A stretch of 64,000 bases of DNA from Mesorhizobium sp. M3A.F.Ca.ET.080.04.2.1 (GCF_003952525.1 NZ_CP034451.1:5060501-5124500); one strand, 5' to 3'. Shown: positions 43,709 to 53,645, numbered from the stretch's first letter. Notes: generated by a model from the letters alone, not told the origin. Numbers and translations: made by a program.

Positions 43709-43823
43709 CATCTCCAGGGCGCGTTCTCCTCCCATTAGCGCCCCGAGTGTTCCCCTCTGGAGGTTAGCCCTAATCGGCACTTCCAATCAAACTCAGCCGG
43801 ATCTTTACTGATCCGGCTTTTTT
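43709..43823 (+). ncRNA. Candidate trans-acting small RNA with anti-Shine-Dalgarno loop
   Basis: Hairpin GGGCGC (43717-43722) / GCGCCC (43738-43743) presents a 15-nt loop containing CTCCTCCC (43726-43733), complementary to ribosome-binding sites. It is enclosed by CTCCA / TGGAG (43712-43716, 43758-43762). The RNA ends at a 9-bp terminator, AGCCGGATC / GATCCGGCT, with TTTTTT (43795-43823). A -10-like TATATAG lies just upstream at 43701. The pattern resembles the rhizobial alpha-r14/NfeR1 type. No open frame covers it. The rest of 43316-43700 and 43824-44069 shows no gene. Confidence 0.7.
43795..43823 (+). terminator. Rho-independent terminator of the sRNA candidate
   Basis: AGCCGGATC (43795-43803), loop TTTACT, GATCCGGCT (43810-43818), then a T-run to 43823. 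No protein gene ends nearby: lsrB stops 480 nt upstream. Confidence 0.88.
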
Positions 43824-43869
43824 GTTGCCCGCAGCACGACGATACCGAAAATGCCTCCATCAGAGCCAC

Positions 43870-43902
43870 GTAACAGTGACATGTAACATCGGGTAACATG
43901 TC
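43870..43902. promoter_or_regulatory. Iterated GTAACA and 7-bp inverted repeat
   Basis: GACATGT (43878-43884) and ACATGTC (43896-43902) form an inverted repeat, and GTAACA recurs three times within 30 nt (from about 43870). This may be a protein-binding cluster; the target is unclear because no gene start lies close downstream. Confidence 0.35.
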
Positions 43903-44069
43903 GAAGACGCGCTCCGACAGCTAAGCACAGCATAGGACGCGGTTGGTCAGTTCGGGAGATGGGGGCATCACTCGGACGGGCCGGGCTCAGGCAGCTACCG
44001 CGTCCGAACCATTTTTTCCTGCTGCGGCGGACCTGCCATCTGCCTCACAGGAAGACGGTCGCAAAATGA

Positions 44070-44096
44070 ACGGCGTCCGGAGGATCCGGACGCCGT
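44070..44096 (-). terminator. Hairpin after EF-G-like gene
   Basis: ACGGCGTCCGG (44070-44080) pairs perfectly with CCGGACGCCGT (44086-44096), 24 nt downstream of the EF-G-like stop codon. The T-run on the minus strand is weak (GTTCATTTTG). Confidence 0.65.
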
Positions 44097-44119
44097 CTTC
44101 CTGTCATCATCAAAATCAG

Positions 44120-46171
44120 TCAGGCAGCCTTACCGTTGGTGTTCATCGCCTCGTCTGCCAGGCGGCCGGTCAGCTCGGCCATGTGGTCGAACGACGCCTT
44201 GTAGCTGGCAACGCCTGCCGTCGCCGAGCGCAGCTCGATGATCAGATCGCCGATTTCGGCCTGAGGCATGGTCGCCTCGACCACATCCCAGCCCGGCCAG
44301 TCGGGCCGCGCGTCATAACCGAGGATCTGGCCTCGCCGTTGCGGGATCAGCGCGATGATCTTCGAGGTCGCATCGGACGGTGTGACGATTTCCACCTTCA
44401 TGATCGGCTCCAGCAGGACCGGCGAACAGGCCGCCATGCCTTCCTTCATGGCGAGCTTCGCTGCCATCTGGAATGCCATGTCGGAGGAGTCGACGGCGTG
44501 GTAGGATCCATCCGACAGGTTGACAGCGACATCGACGACCGGGAAGCCGAGCGGGCCTGTCTTCAGATAGTCGCGAATGCCAGTCTCCACCGACTGTATG
44601 TAGGTCTTCGGCACCACGCCGCCGGTGATGGTGTCGGTGAACTGGAAGCCCGAGCCGCGCGGCAACGGCTTGATCTCGATCACTACGTCGCCGAACTGGC
44701 CATGGCCGCCGGACTGCTTCTTGTGGCGGCCACGCTGCTGGGCGGATTTGCGGATCGTCTCGCGGTAGGGCACCACAGGTGCGTGACCCTCGATCGGGAT
44801 CTGGTTCTTGCCTTCAAGGCGCTCGCGCACGACACGCAGGTGCATCTCGCCATGTCCCGACAGCACGGTTTCGGCCGAGTCCTGATTGTGGCGCAGGCTG
44901 AGCGATGGATCCTCCTCGGCAAGCCTCTGGATCGCGGCCGACATCTTGACCTCGTCCTTGCGCTCCTTGGGGCGCAGCGCGAAGGCGAATACCGGTTGCG
45001 GCGGCTCCAGGGTGATCAGCGGCTTGATGCCGCCCTTGACCGAACTCAGCGTTTGGCCGGTCTTGACATTGTCGAGCTTGCCCAGGGCGACGGTGTCGCC
45101 CGCCTTGGCCGATGTCAGCTTAGCCTGGTCCTTGCCCAGCATCCTGTAGATGCCGGAAACCTTGGCCGAATCGCCGTTGGAGAGGAAAAGTTCGGCTGCG
45201 TCGGCCAACTGGCCGGAGAGCACGCGCGACACCGACAGCTTGCCGCCATGGGCCGTGTGGATGGTCTTCATGACCTGCACGACGGTCTGGTTGCCGTCGG
45301 GTGCTCCAAGGCGCTTTCTGGTCGCCTCGACATCCGGGGCGTCGTGACGGATCGCCTTCAACAGCCGCATCACGCCATTGCCCTTCTCGGCTGTGCCGAT
45401 CAGCACCGGCGTCACCGCGCCGCCGCGCAGATCGGCCGCCAAATCATCGAAGATCGCGTCCTTCGGCGGCTCGATCTCCTCCAGCAGCTGTTCCATCAAC
45501 TGGTCGTCATGGTCGGCCAAGGTCTCCAGCATCGAGAAGCGTGCCTCCAGCTCGCGCGCCCTCTCGTCGCCCGGAATTTCGGCAACCTCGCTTTCGGCAT
45601 ATTCGCGGTAGACGTAGGCGCGCTCCAGCGCCAGGTCGATCGAGCCGATGACGACGCCGTCCTTGCGCAGCGGGATCTGGCGCAGCAGCAATGGCACCGA
45701 ACTCGCGGGCTGAAGCAGCTTCAGCGTCTCGCGCACGCCGGCGATCGCCTTGTCCACTTTGTTCAGGAACAGGATGCGCGGCACGCCGAGATCGTCGAGC
45801 TTGCGCATGATGAGCTGGAGGGCGGGAATCTTCTTTTCGTCCGCTTCGGCCACGACAACAGCGACGTCGCAGGCGGCAAGCACCGGCTCGGCCTCGAAGG
45901 CGAATTCGATGGAGCCGGGGCAATCGACGAAGGTGAATTGCTCGCCCATGAACTCCGTGGTGGCAAAAGTCGCCTCGACGCTCATGGCGTGGGCGCGGGC
46001 CTCGGGCGAATGATCGGAAACGGTGTTGCCCGATGAAACGGGATTCTGGCGGGGGATGGCGCCCGTGCGGGCGAGGATTGCTTCGAGAAGTGTCGTTTTA
46101 CCGCTTGCGAAGGGACCGACTATGGCAATGCATTTCGGTCCCGTGCGTCGTCCTCCGGCGCGAGTACCCAT
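44120..46171 (-). CDS. EF-G-like GTPase paralogue (EF-G2/FusA2 type)
   Basis: A 683-aa protein with the EF-G domain order (G domain, OB-like II, III, IV, V). G1 is GPFASGKTTLL (residues 19-29) and G4 is NKVDK (137-141). G3 reads DCPGSIEF (83-90) where elongation factor G has DTPGHVDF: the catalytic His is Ser87. Switch I (SPEARAHAMSVEA) is also divergent from the E-R-E-R-G-I-T-I form. Domain IV GHGQFGDVVIEIKP and domain V RRGQILGYDARP are recognisable. It is probably not the housekeeping translocase; its role is unknown. GGAGG upstream of ATG 46171 decides the start. The 330 bp upstream (46172-46503) hold no gene. Confidence 0.85.
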   Translation of the reverse strand: MGTRAGGRRTGPKCIAIVGPFASGKTTLLEAILARTGAIPRQNPVSSGNTVSDHSPEARAHAMSVEATFATTEFMGEQFTFVDCPGSIEFAFEAEPVLAACDVAVVVAEADEKKIPALQLIMRKLDDLGVPRILFLNKVDKAIAGVRETLKLLQPASSVPLLLRQIPLRKDGVVIGSIDLALERAYVYREYAESEVAEIPGDERARELEARFSMLETLADHDDQLMEQLLEEIEPPKDAIFDDLAADLRGGAVTPVLIGTAEKGNGVMRLLKAIRHDAPDVEATRKRLGAPDGNQTVVQVMKTIHTAHGGKLSVSRVLSGQLADAAELFLSNGDSAKVSGIYRMLGKDQAKLTSAKAGDTVALGKLDNVKTGQTLSSVKGGIKPLITLEPPQPVFAFALRPKERKDEVKMSAAIQRLAEEDPSLSLRHNQDSAETVLSGHGEMHLRVVRERLEGKNQIPIEGHAPVVPYRETIRKSAQQRGRHKKQSGGHGQFGDVVIEIKPLPRGSGFQFTDTITGGVVPKTYIQSVETGIRDYLKTGPLGFPVVDVAVNLSDGSYHAVDSSDMAFQMAAKLAMKEGMAACSPVLLEPIMKVEIVTPSDATSKIIALIPQRRGQILGYDARPDWPGWDVVEATMPQAEIGDLIIELRSATAGVASYKASFDHMAELTGRLADEAMNTNGKAA

Positions 46172-46503
46172 GGCTGACCTCCACTCAGGCGTTTCCCTGT
46201 GAGCGGCGGCCGGCCTGTTCGGCCGTCGCGGGCGGGGCTTTTTACTCACCACCTGCCCAATGCCATCGTCACACGGGTTCGTGGGGAGGGCAAGAAAAAT
46301 AGGAACTGCGCCGGCTTGGTTGGTCAGGCGTCTGCCTGCGCACTCAGGGCGGGCGCTTACTGTCGGCTGCGCAGGGCGCTCGTATTATCGCGCGGCGCCG
46401 GTTTGGCGAGACTCGCCCTGGACCGCTTGCAGTGTCCGGGGCGAGCGTGAATTCTTACGCCGTCCTCACTCTCAGCGACGGTCGCAACCGTCCGCAGTTG
46501 CGG

Positions 46504-47370
46504 TCAGCCGACCCGAAGCTCGCGTGCGGCCGACCTCGCCACGCCTTCTTCGCGTGTCGCCACCGTTTCGGCGAAGCGCGCGAGCAACGGATTGAAAAGT
46601 TCCGGGCGTTCCCAGAACGGGGCGTGTCCCGCGCCGGGGATGACGTGACAGTGTTCCCAGAGGGAGCGGCAAGCCAGCGTTTCGAAGTAACTCAGCCGCA
46701 CGAAGAGGTCGTTCTCGCCGTTGACGATGGCCACGGGGAATTGAGCCTGCTCGACCACCTGTTTCTGGTCGGCGCCCCGACCGGTGAACATGCCGCGCGT
46801 CACTGCAGAGCGTAAGCGACCATCTGCCCGCAATATGGCCCGGCGAAATGACGGACCAGCGCTGTCGCCAAAGCACAGTGCCTCGAACCTTTCGGCGTCG
46901 CGATCCGAGTAAACCTTCTTGGAAGCGAGCAACATGTCCCAGCTGGCATGGAAGCCTCGAAGCATCCCGAAAGGTCCTTTCGAGACCGGCGGCGCGCCGG
47001 TGAGCATCAGCCCTGCGAACGCAGGATGAAAGCTTGCCAGTTCCATGGCGACATGGCCGCCGAGCGACCAGCCGAAAACGATGGCGCGGTCGATAGCCAT
47101 GCGATCGAAAACCTCAGCGGCCGCTTGGGCGAGACCGCCGAGCGAGTAAGTCGCGACCGGATCGCTGGCATCCGATGAATCGCCGTGTCCAGGCAGGTCG
47201 AATGCGATCAGCCGATGCCGATCGGCCAAAGAGCTTTCGAATTGTCGCGCGAACACTGCGCGCGAACTGCCTGATCCGTGGATCATGACGATCGGCAAGC
47301 CACTTCCAGACGAATCGCTGACGCGCAAATCAGCTTCTGGTGTCCGGATCGTTCGCTCGGCCACAGGCAT
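46504..47370 (-). CDS. Alpha/beta hydrolase
   Basis: A 288-aa alpha/beta-fold hydrolase. The oxyanion loop is VMIHGSGSSRAVFARQF and the nucleophile elbow GWSLGGHVAME (Ser near residue 98). The acid is in VAIVNGENDLFVRLS and the His in IPGAGHAPFWERPELFN. The cap helices follow the nucleophile. The substrate is unknown; it resembles esterases and haloperoxidase-like proteins. ATG 47370 (MPVAERTI) is preferred over an upstream Met 14 codons earlier. No neighbour suggests a pathway. Confidence 0.88.
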   Translation of the reverse strand: MPVAERTIRTPEADLRVSDSSGSGLPIVMIHGSGSSRAVFARQFESSLADRHRLIAFDLPGHGDSSDASDPVATYSLGGLAQAAAEVFDRMAIDRAIVFGWSLGGHVAMELASFHPAFAGLMLTGAPPVSKGPFGMLRGFHASWDMLLASKKVYSDRDAERFEALCFGDSAGPSFRRAILRADGRLRSAVTRGMFTGRGADQKQVVEQAQFPVAIVNGENDLFVRLSYFETLACRSLWEHCHVIPGAGHAPFWERPELFNPLLARFAETVATREEGVARSAARELRVG

Positions 47371-47509
47371 GCCGGATTGAACCTTCTGATTGCATTGCCG
47401 GCAATTTCGCATCTCCCCGGTCTACACCTCCTTTAAATTTTTGGTTAAGGAAGGATGTATGCCCGTGGCCGGATGTGCTCAGCCTTTTCATGGCTGATTT
47501 AGGAGGGAC

Positions 47510-48061
47510 ATGGAGTTTTGGCTCGATCTTCTTGTGTCGACCGCCAGCATCATCACGGTCGGCCAATATCTCTGGTCGATGCGGGCTCATTTTCAGTCGT
47601 CCGAAATGTCGTTGGGCGCTGCGATCATCTCGGCGTCCGTGGCCATCACGACCCTGTTCTTTCTGGCGATCATCTGGATCCTGCCACAGCCACCGCTGGC
47701 CAAGATCGTCGGCCTGATTGTCCAGCTTGTGAGCTCCATGCTGTTCTGGTGGGCGATCCTGCGGTCGCGCAGGGCGCGGCTGAGCTTTGCCTTCGACGCC
47801 GGCAATCCACAGGGTCTCGTGACCGAGGGACCCTTCTTCTATATCCGCCACCCGTTCTATACTTCCTACATCGTATTCTGGGCCGGGTGGGGCACCGCCA
47901 CTTGGTCGGTATGGGCCGTGATGCCGGTTGTCGGCATATTCGCCATCTATCTGATCGCGGCGCTCGACGAGGAGAAGAAGTTCTCGCGTACCGAGCTCGC
48001 CGGCGCTTACGACGCCCATCGGAAGCGCGCGGGGCTGTTCTGGCCGCGACTGCGTTGGTGA
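47510..48061 (+). CDS. Isoprenylcysteine methyltransferase-like membrane protein
   Basis: A 183-aa membrane protein with about five transmembrane helices. The C-terminal catalytic block GPFFYIRHPFYTSYIVFWAG and EEKKFSRTELAGAYDAHRKRA match the ICMT/PEMT superfamily: the R-H-P-x-Y motif and E-E-x-x-F bind S-adenosylmethionine near the membrane face. The substrate is unknown; bacterial members methylate lipids or thiols. AGGAGGG directly before ATG 47510 sets the start. Confidence 0.85.
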   Translation: MEFWLDLLVSTASIITVGQYLWSMRAHFQSSEMSLGAAIISASVAITTLFFLAIIWILPQPPLAKIVGLIVQLVSSMLFWWAILRSRRARLSFAFDAGNPQGLVTEGPFFYIRHPFYTSYIVFWAGWGTATWSVWAVMPVVGIFAIYLIAALDEEKKFSRTELAGAYDAHRKRAGLFWPRLRW

Positions 48062-48143
48062 TGCCGTCGGCGCGAAGGGACCGGCGGTCGGCTCGAAGAG
48101 ATGGCCATCCGGTTGGGTGCAGCCAGTTCGAGGGATCAAGACC

Positions 48144-48539
48144 ATGAAGATCATTGCCTGCGGAAGCGTGCCGACCGTCATCGCGCCGGAAAAGTATTTC
48201 ACCGGCCGAGTGCTGCAGACGCCGATCATTGAAAAGGAGGATCCGGCGCGGCTGAGGGCGACGCTGGTCAGTTTCGAGCCCGGCGCGCGCACGCATTGGC
48301 ACACGCATCCGCTTGGCCAGACGCTCTACATCACGGCCGGCGCTGGTCTGGCGCAGACCTGGGGCGGTCCGATCGAGGTGATCAGGGCAGGCGACGTCAT
48401 CTCCTTCGCGCCTGGCGAAAAGCACTGGCATGGTGCCGGTCCGAAGAGCGCGATGACCCATGTCGCGATGCAGGAGGCGCTGGACGGCAGCCACGCAGAC
48501 TGGCTTGAGGCGGTCTCCGACGAGCAGTATGGCGGCTGA
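48144..48539 (+). CDS. Cupin-domain protein
   Basis: A 131-aa single cupin. Motif 1 is FEPGARTHWHTHPLGQTLYITAG (G-x5-H-x-H-x3,4-E, with Gln in place of Glu) and motif 2 is GDVISFAPGEKHWHGAG. Metal-binding His residues are present, and the missing Glu is a common variation. It belongs to the small carboxymuconolactone-decarboxylase-neighbour type of cupins that may act on quinones or phenolics; the function is unproven. GAGGGAT precedes the ATG. Confidence 0.85.
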   Translation: MKIIACGSVPTVIAPEKYFTGRVLQTPIIEKEDPARLRATLVSFEPGARTHWHTHPLGQTLYITAGAGLAQTWGGPIEVIRAGDVISFAPGEKHWHGAGPKSAMTHVAMQEALDGSHADWLEAVSDEQYGG

Positions 48540-48550
48540 GAGCGCCCGAC

Positions 48551-48575
48551 AAAACCCGGCCTCAGACCGGGTTTC
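48551..48575. terminator. Bidirectional terminator between cupin gene and aatA
   Basis: AAACCCGG (48552-48559) and CCGGGTTT (48567-48574) around CCTCAGA form a stem flanked by A and T runs, placed between two convergent genes. Confidence 0.7.
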
Positions 48576-48599
48576 ATTGATCGATGACTGCGTTGCAGC

Positions 48600-49850
<1,251 letters not shown>

Positions 49851-50005
49851 TCATGTCGCATCATCGGCCCAAGCGCAAGCCTTGTCGGATGAAGCAGCGC
49901 GCAAGCTGCGGTGAGCGGCAATTCTAAGTTCATCAACGACCGGTAAACCCTTCGCTGGCAGAATGGCGGACTGATTTCCGCCAAGTTTTGCGGAGCGAGG
50001 AACCC

Positions 50006-50902
50006 TTGTCGCGCAGCATCGGGCTTGCCCACATCATCCGCCTGGACGACGGCACCTCCACCGCTGTCTGGGGCATCCATTCGCTGCAGAGCGCGTTCCA
50101 GCCCATCTTCGCCTTCAGCGAAGGCAAGCTTTCGCTCGTCGCCTTCGAAGGGCTGATCCGGCCGTTTCGCGACGGCGAGCCGCAGTCGCCCATGAGCTTC
50201 TTCAACACCTGTCCGGCGAGCGATCGGCTGCATGTCGAGGCGTTGACGCGCACGCTGCATCTGTTGAATGCCGGAGCCTGCCTGCCGGACGAGGCATCCA
50301 TCTTCGTCAATTTCGACCCTTCGGTGTTCACCGAGCGAGCCGTTGTCGACAAGGCGCTGCGCGACATGCGGCTGGTGCTGCACGAGGCCGGCATCGAGCC
50401 GCGCCGCATCGTCTGCGAAGTCACCGAGCAGAAATCGGCATCGCAAGAGACGCTCTACAGTTTTGTCGAGGCGCTTCGGGCCAATGGTTTCCGCATCGCC
50501 GTCGACGACTACGGCGCTGAGGAGTCCGACATCAACCGCGTCAAGGAATTGAAGCCGGACATCGTCAAGTTCGACGCCCACTGGATCTCCCAGCTGATGG
50601 AATCCGGCGCCGGCTTTGCGCTGCTTACGGCGATGGTTGAGAGTTTCGAAAGTCAGGGCATCCGCACGGTCTTCGAAGGCATCGAAGAGAACTGGCAGCT
50701 CGAACTTGCCGAGAAGTCGGGCGCCTCGATGGTGCAGGGCTATGTCCTCGCCCGGCCAGAACTTGCCCCCACAAGCTTTCGCAGATTGACCAAGGACCCC
50801 CAGGCCTCGGCGGCAGAAATCAAGTCGCAGGCCACGGCCATCCCGGCATCGGCGCCAGCGGCTCGGCAGGCGAGGGTGTTCGGACGCAAGGCATCGCCAT
50901 GA
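50006..50902 (+). CDS. EAL-domain protein, degenerate signature
   Basis: About 298 aa, a single EAL domain with no sensory domain. The signature reads FEGLIRP (E48-G49-L50), so Ala is Gly. FVNFDPS, CEVTEQ, DDYGAEESD (usual DDFGTG), VKFDAHW and FEGIEEN keep most metal and base residues. Activity against c-di-GMP is doubtful; it may be a binding protein. TTG 50006 has GCGAGG 5 nt upstream; TTG 49988 is an alternative. It overlaps the next EAL gene by 4 nt, so the two are translationally coupled. Confidence 0.83.
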   Translation: MSRSIGLAHIIRLDDGTSTAVWGIHSLQSAFQPIFAFSEGKLSLVAFEGLIRPFRDGEPQSPMSFFNTCPASDRLHVEALTRTLHLLNAGACLPDEASIFVNFDPSVFTERAVVDKALRDMRLVLHEAGIEPRRIVCEVTEQKSASQETLYSFVEALRANGFRIAVDDYGAEESDINRVKELKPDIVKFDAHWISQLMESGAGFALLTAMVESFESQGIRTVFEGIEENWQLELAEKSGASMVQGYVLARPELAPTSFRRLTKDPQASAAEIKSQATAIPASAPAARQARVFGRKASP

Positions 50903-51759
50903 ACAGGCGCCCCGACAGACGGCGCAACGTCGCCGAAGCGATCTTCGCCGACGAGATCGGCCTCCAGTTCGGCATCTATGGCGAGTTCCGGCTGTGGAGC
51001 GCCTATCAGCCGATCTTCGCGCCCCGGGGCAGGACGCTCAAGCCCGTCGCCGTCGAAGCGCTGATCGAGCCGCGGCGGGTCGCGCAGCCAGTGGCACCGT
51101 CGGTGTTCTTCGACAGCGTGCCCGCGCCGGATCGCCTGTTCGTCGAAACCATGTGTCGGAGGCTGCATCTCGGCAACTACAGCAATATCGGCGTCGACGA
51201 CCTGACGTTGTTCTTCAACTACGATCCGTTGATCAACGATCACCTCGGGCGGGCGCTGGCCGAGATCCGCGTGATGACCAGGCAGCTCGGCGAATTTGGC
51301 CTCGAGCCGGCACTGCTGGTCTGCGAAATCACCGAAAAGCTGGCCGATGACGATGTTCTGGTCAGCCTCGTGCGCGAGATGAGGCGTGGCGGCATTCGCA
51401 TCGCCATCGACGATTTCGGCACCGGCCATTCGACCGAGGAACGGATCAACTTGCTTTCGCCCGATATCGTCAAGATCGACGGCGGCTGGTTCGCCGAGTT
51501 CTGCCGCCATGCCGCGGCCGAGCGGTTCTTCCGGCCGCTGGTGTCGATGCTGCACGACCGCGGCGCCAAGGTGCTGGTCGAAGGCATCGAGCAGGCCGCT
51601 CATCTGCGCGTCGCGCTGGATGGCGGCGTGGACCTGCTGCAGGGATATTTGCTCGCTCGCCCGGCCCGTGCCGGAACGATCTTCAACGAAGAGCCGCTGT
51701 CGATCGACTCGCTGCTTGAGGCCAACGACAAAGTCGTACCGTTGCATCAGCGCCGCTGA
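50899..51759 (+). CDS. EAL-domain c-di-GMP phosphodiesterase
   Basis: A 286-aa stand-alone EAL protein with an intact catalytic set: VEALIEP, FFNYDPL, CEITEKL, the loop DDFGTGHST, VKIDGGWF, VEGIEQ and LQGYLLARP. Those residues bind two Mg2+ and activate water to cleave c-di-GMP to pGpG. It is coupled to the degenerate EAL gene at 50006-50902, probably a recent tandem duplicate whose sibling has lost its signature. No GGDEF partner lies in the window. Confidence 0.9.
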   Translation: MNRRPDRRRNVAEAIFADEIGLQFGIYGEFRLWSAYQPIFAPRGRTLKPVAVEALIEPRRVAQPVAPSVFFDSVPAPDRLFVETMCRRLHLGNYSNIGVDDLTLFFNYDPLINDHLGRALAEIRVMTRQLGEFGLEPALLVCEITEKLADDDVLVSLVREMRRGGIRIAIDDFGTGHSTEERINLLSPDIVKIDGGWFAEFCRHAAAERFFRPLVSMLHDRGAKVLVEGIEQAAHLRVALDGGVDLLQGYLLARPARAGTIFNEEPLSIDSLLEANDKVVPLHQRR

Positions 51760-51841
51760 TGGTTGCGCCAAAACAAATCACTGGATGCCGCTGCTCCCAG
51801 CACGATAGCTTTCTTCATTTGCCACGGCGATGGAGGGGCCC

Positions 51842-52450
51842 ATGATACTTTACAGCATGATCGACAGCGGCAATTGCTACAAGCCGCGGCTGCTGATGGC
51901 CAAGCTCGGCATCGCCTTCACCAATGTCGAGGTAAGCTCGCATACGGGCGAGACGCGCAAGGCGGAGTATATCGCCAAGAATCCGAACGCCATGGTGCCG
52001 TTGCTCGAGCTCGATGACGGCAGGCGTGTCGCCGAGAGCAACGCCATTCTGCTTTATCTCGCCGAGGGCACGCGCTTCCTGCCCGCCGACAGGTACGAGC
52101 GGGCGCTGGTTTATCAGTGGCTGTTCTTCGAGCAATACAGTCATGAGCCTTAAATCGCTGTGCGCAAGGCGCTGCTCACCTTCCCCGAACGTGCCAAGGA
52201 CGCGACGCCGGAAAGGCTGGCGCTGACGCTGGAGCGCGGCAACAAGGCGCTCGGCGTGATGAACAGGCACTTGGAAGCCAACGCCTTTTTCGCTGCAGGC
52301 AGCTACAGCGTCGCCGATATCGCGCTTTATGCCTACACCCACGCCGCCGAGATGGGCGGCTTTCAGCTCGATGCCTATCCGGCGGTGGTGGAGTGGCTGA
52401 AACGGGTCGAGGCGGACAAGGGGCATGTGCCGATCGAGTGGCTGCCCTGA
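51842..52450 (+). pseudogene. Glutathione S-transferase, interrupted by an in-frame stop
   Basis: Codons 1-103 encode a thioredoxin-fold GST N-domain (MILYSMIDSGNCYKPRLLMA, then NPNAMVPLLELDDGRRVAESNAIL). After FFEQYSHEP comes TAA (52151-52153), and the same frame then continues IAVRKALLTFPERA...YSVADIALYAYTH to a stop at 52450. GSTs of this group read HEPY here, so a single TAC/TAT to TAA change explains the break. GGAGGGG before ATG 51842 is intact. The gene is broken unless the stop is read through or is a sequencing error. Confidence 0.85.
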
Positions 52451-52501
52451 GGAATTCTTTCGCGCGAAGCGTGGCGAATGGGGAAAGCTTCTGTGACGGC
52501 G

Positions 52502-52530
52502 CCTTCTCCCCGTATAGAGACGGGAGAAGG
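52502..52530. repeat. CCTTCTCCCCGT hairpin repeat
   Basis: CCTTCTCCCCGT (52502-52513) pairs with ACGGGAGAAGG (52520-52530); it is related to the pair at 33289-33415. It lies just downstream of the broken GST gene. Confidence 0.65.
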
Positions 52531-52582
52531 AAGCAGCTCCGCCATTTCGCCAATCACCACGTTCAAAATCCAGACAACAAAA

Positions 52583-52604
52583 AAGGCGGGACAATGCCCG
52601 CCTT
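52583..52604 (-). terminator. Rho-independent terminator (minus-strand orientation)
   Basis: AAGGCGGG (52583-52590) and CCCGCCTT (52597-52604) around ACAATG. Read on the minus strand it ends in TTTTTTTGTTG. It lies 220 nt past the csp gene at 52824, so the csp transcript would carry a long 3' region. The 52605-52823 stretch encodes nothing I recognise. Confidence 0.75.
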
Positions 52605-52823
52605 CCTATGTCGGTAGCCTGATCGGGAGCGTCGGGGCCGGGCCGGCAGCAATCTGCTGCTTCGACTTGTCGGGTCCTTCCGCTCCGGCGCGCTTGTCGC
52701 GCGACCGTCAGTACATCCGTGACTTGCCGCGCGCCCCAGGCTCTCGCCCAGTGCGCGGCCTTGCTTAGTCGCATTCTTGCGACGCCAAGCGATAACGCTT
52801 GGCCGCATAATGCTTAAGCGAAA

Positions 52824-53036
52824 TCAGGCTGCCTTGCTCAGAGATCCAGCAGCGGACTTGCCGGTACGGCGGTCCTGCTCGATCTCGAAGTTGATCTTCT
52901 GGCCTTCAATGAGGCTGGTCATGCCAGCGCGCTCGACGGCGGAGATATGGACGAAAACGTCCGCGCCGCCATTGTCGGGCTGGATGAAGCCGTAGCCCTT
53001 GGTGGCGTTGAACCACTTGACCGTTCCAGATGCCAT
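52824..53036 (-). CDS. Cold-shock protein (CspA family)
   Basis: A 70-aa cold-shock domain protein ([20 protein letters not shown]) with RNP1 KGYGFIQP and RNP2 [13 protein letters not shown]. It is closer to the CspA-like [11 protein letters not shown] type than the two genes at 3.3-3.9 kb, which have FFN. The C-terminus is unusual ([16 protein letters not shown]). The open frame runs far upstream, but the ATG at 53034-53036 is where homology begins. Upstream lies a GCAAATGCG sequence close to the start; the hairpin shared by the other csp leaders is not clearly present. Confidence 0.92.
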   Translation of the reverse strand: MASGTVKWFNATKGYGFIQPDNGGADVFVHISAVERAGMTSLIEGQKINFEIEQDRRTGKSAAGSLSKAA

Positions 53037-53315
53037 TGAGAATGTCCTTCGCATTTGCTTCGTTTGACCGGATCGGATCCGGCCGGTGGTATCGAAATTT
53101 TGGAGATAGACGTCAGCAAACGCGAAGATCGCGAGGCCCGATCGATCGGCCAATTTCAATGGGTCGCATATAGGATGGTTCGCGGATGAAAACAAGATGA
53201 ATTGGCAAGGGCGGTTCCGCCGTCTTGAATGAGGTCGCCGGCCGTGTGGAAATTTAGCGTCCAGGCGTGCGTTATAGAGAGCAACGGCGTTCTGCCGGTC
53301 TTTGGGAGAGCAACC

Positions 53316-53645
53316 ATGAGAACCATTGTGCTTGCCGCCTGCCTGATGCTGGTCGCCGCCGAAGCGCAGGCCGTCTCGCGCTACGACCCGACGCGCATGA
53401 GCTGCGATCGCGTGCGGGCGACGATCGCCAGGCAGGGCGCCGTCATCCTGCGCTATCAATCGACGCGGGTGCCGGGACTGCCGCTCTATGACCGTTATGT
53501 GCGCGACGAGCGCTTCTGCACGATGGGCGAGGTGCGAGCGAGGGCCTATGTGCCCAGCGCCGACACCAGGTCTTGTCCCGTCTATGTCTGCAAGCGGCCG
53601 GATTTCGAGCGGCGTTTCCGCCGCCGCCTGTTCCCGCAGGACTAA
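53316..53645 (+). CDS. Small exported hypothetical protein
   Basis: A 109-aa protein with a signal peptide ([18 protein letters not shown]). The mature part begins [28 protein letters not shown] and has four Cys (SCDR, FCTM, SCPVYVC) likely forming disulfides. The [16 protein letters not shown] arrangement recurs in many rhizobial periplasmic proteins of unknown role. GGGAGAG 5-6 nt before ATG 53316 decides the start. Confidence 0.78.
   Translation: MRTIVLAACLMLVAAEAQAVSRYDPTRMSCDRVRATIARQGAVILRYQSTRVPGLPLYDRYVRDERFCTMGEVRARAYVPSADTRSCPVYVCKRPDFERRFRRRLFPQD

Noticed and set aside
43943..46036. A 697-codon open frame on the plus strand
   Set aside because: It is antisense to the EF-G-like gene, is rich in Arg/His/Asp as expected for a GC-rich shadow, and has no recognisable domain.
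52563..52808. 81-codon Arg-rich minus-strand frame before a terminator
   Set aside because: No family, no Shine-Dalgarno, and composition typical of noncoding GC-rich DNA; more likely csp 3' region.
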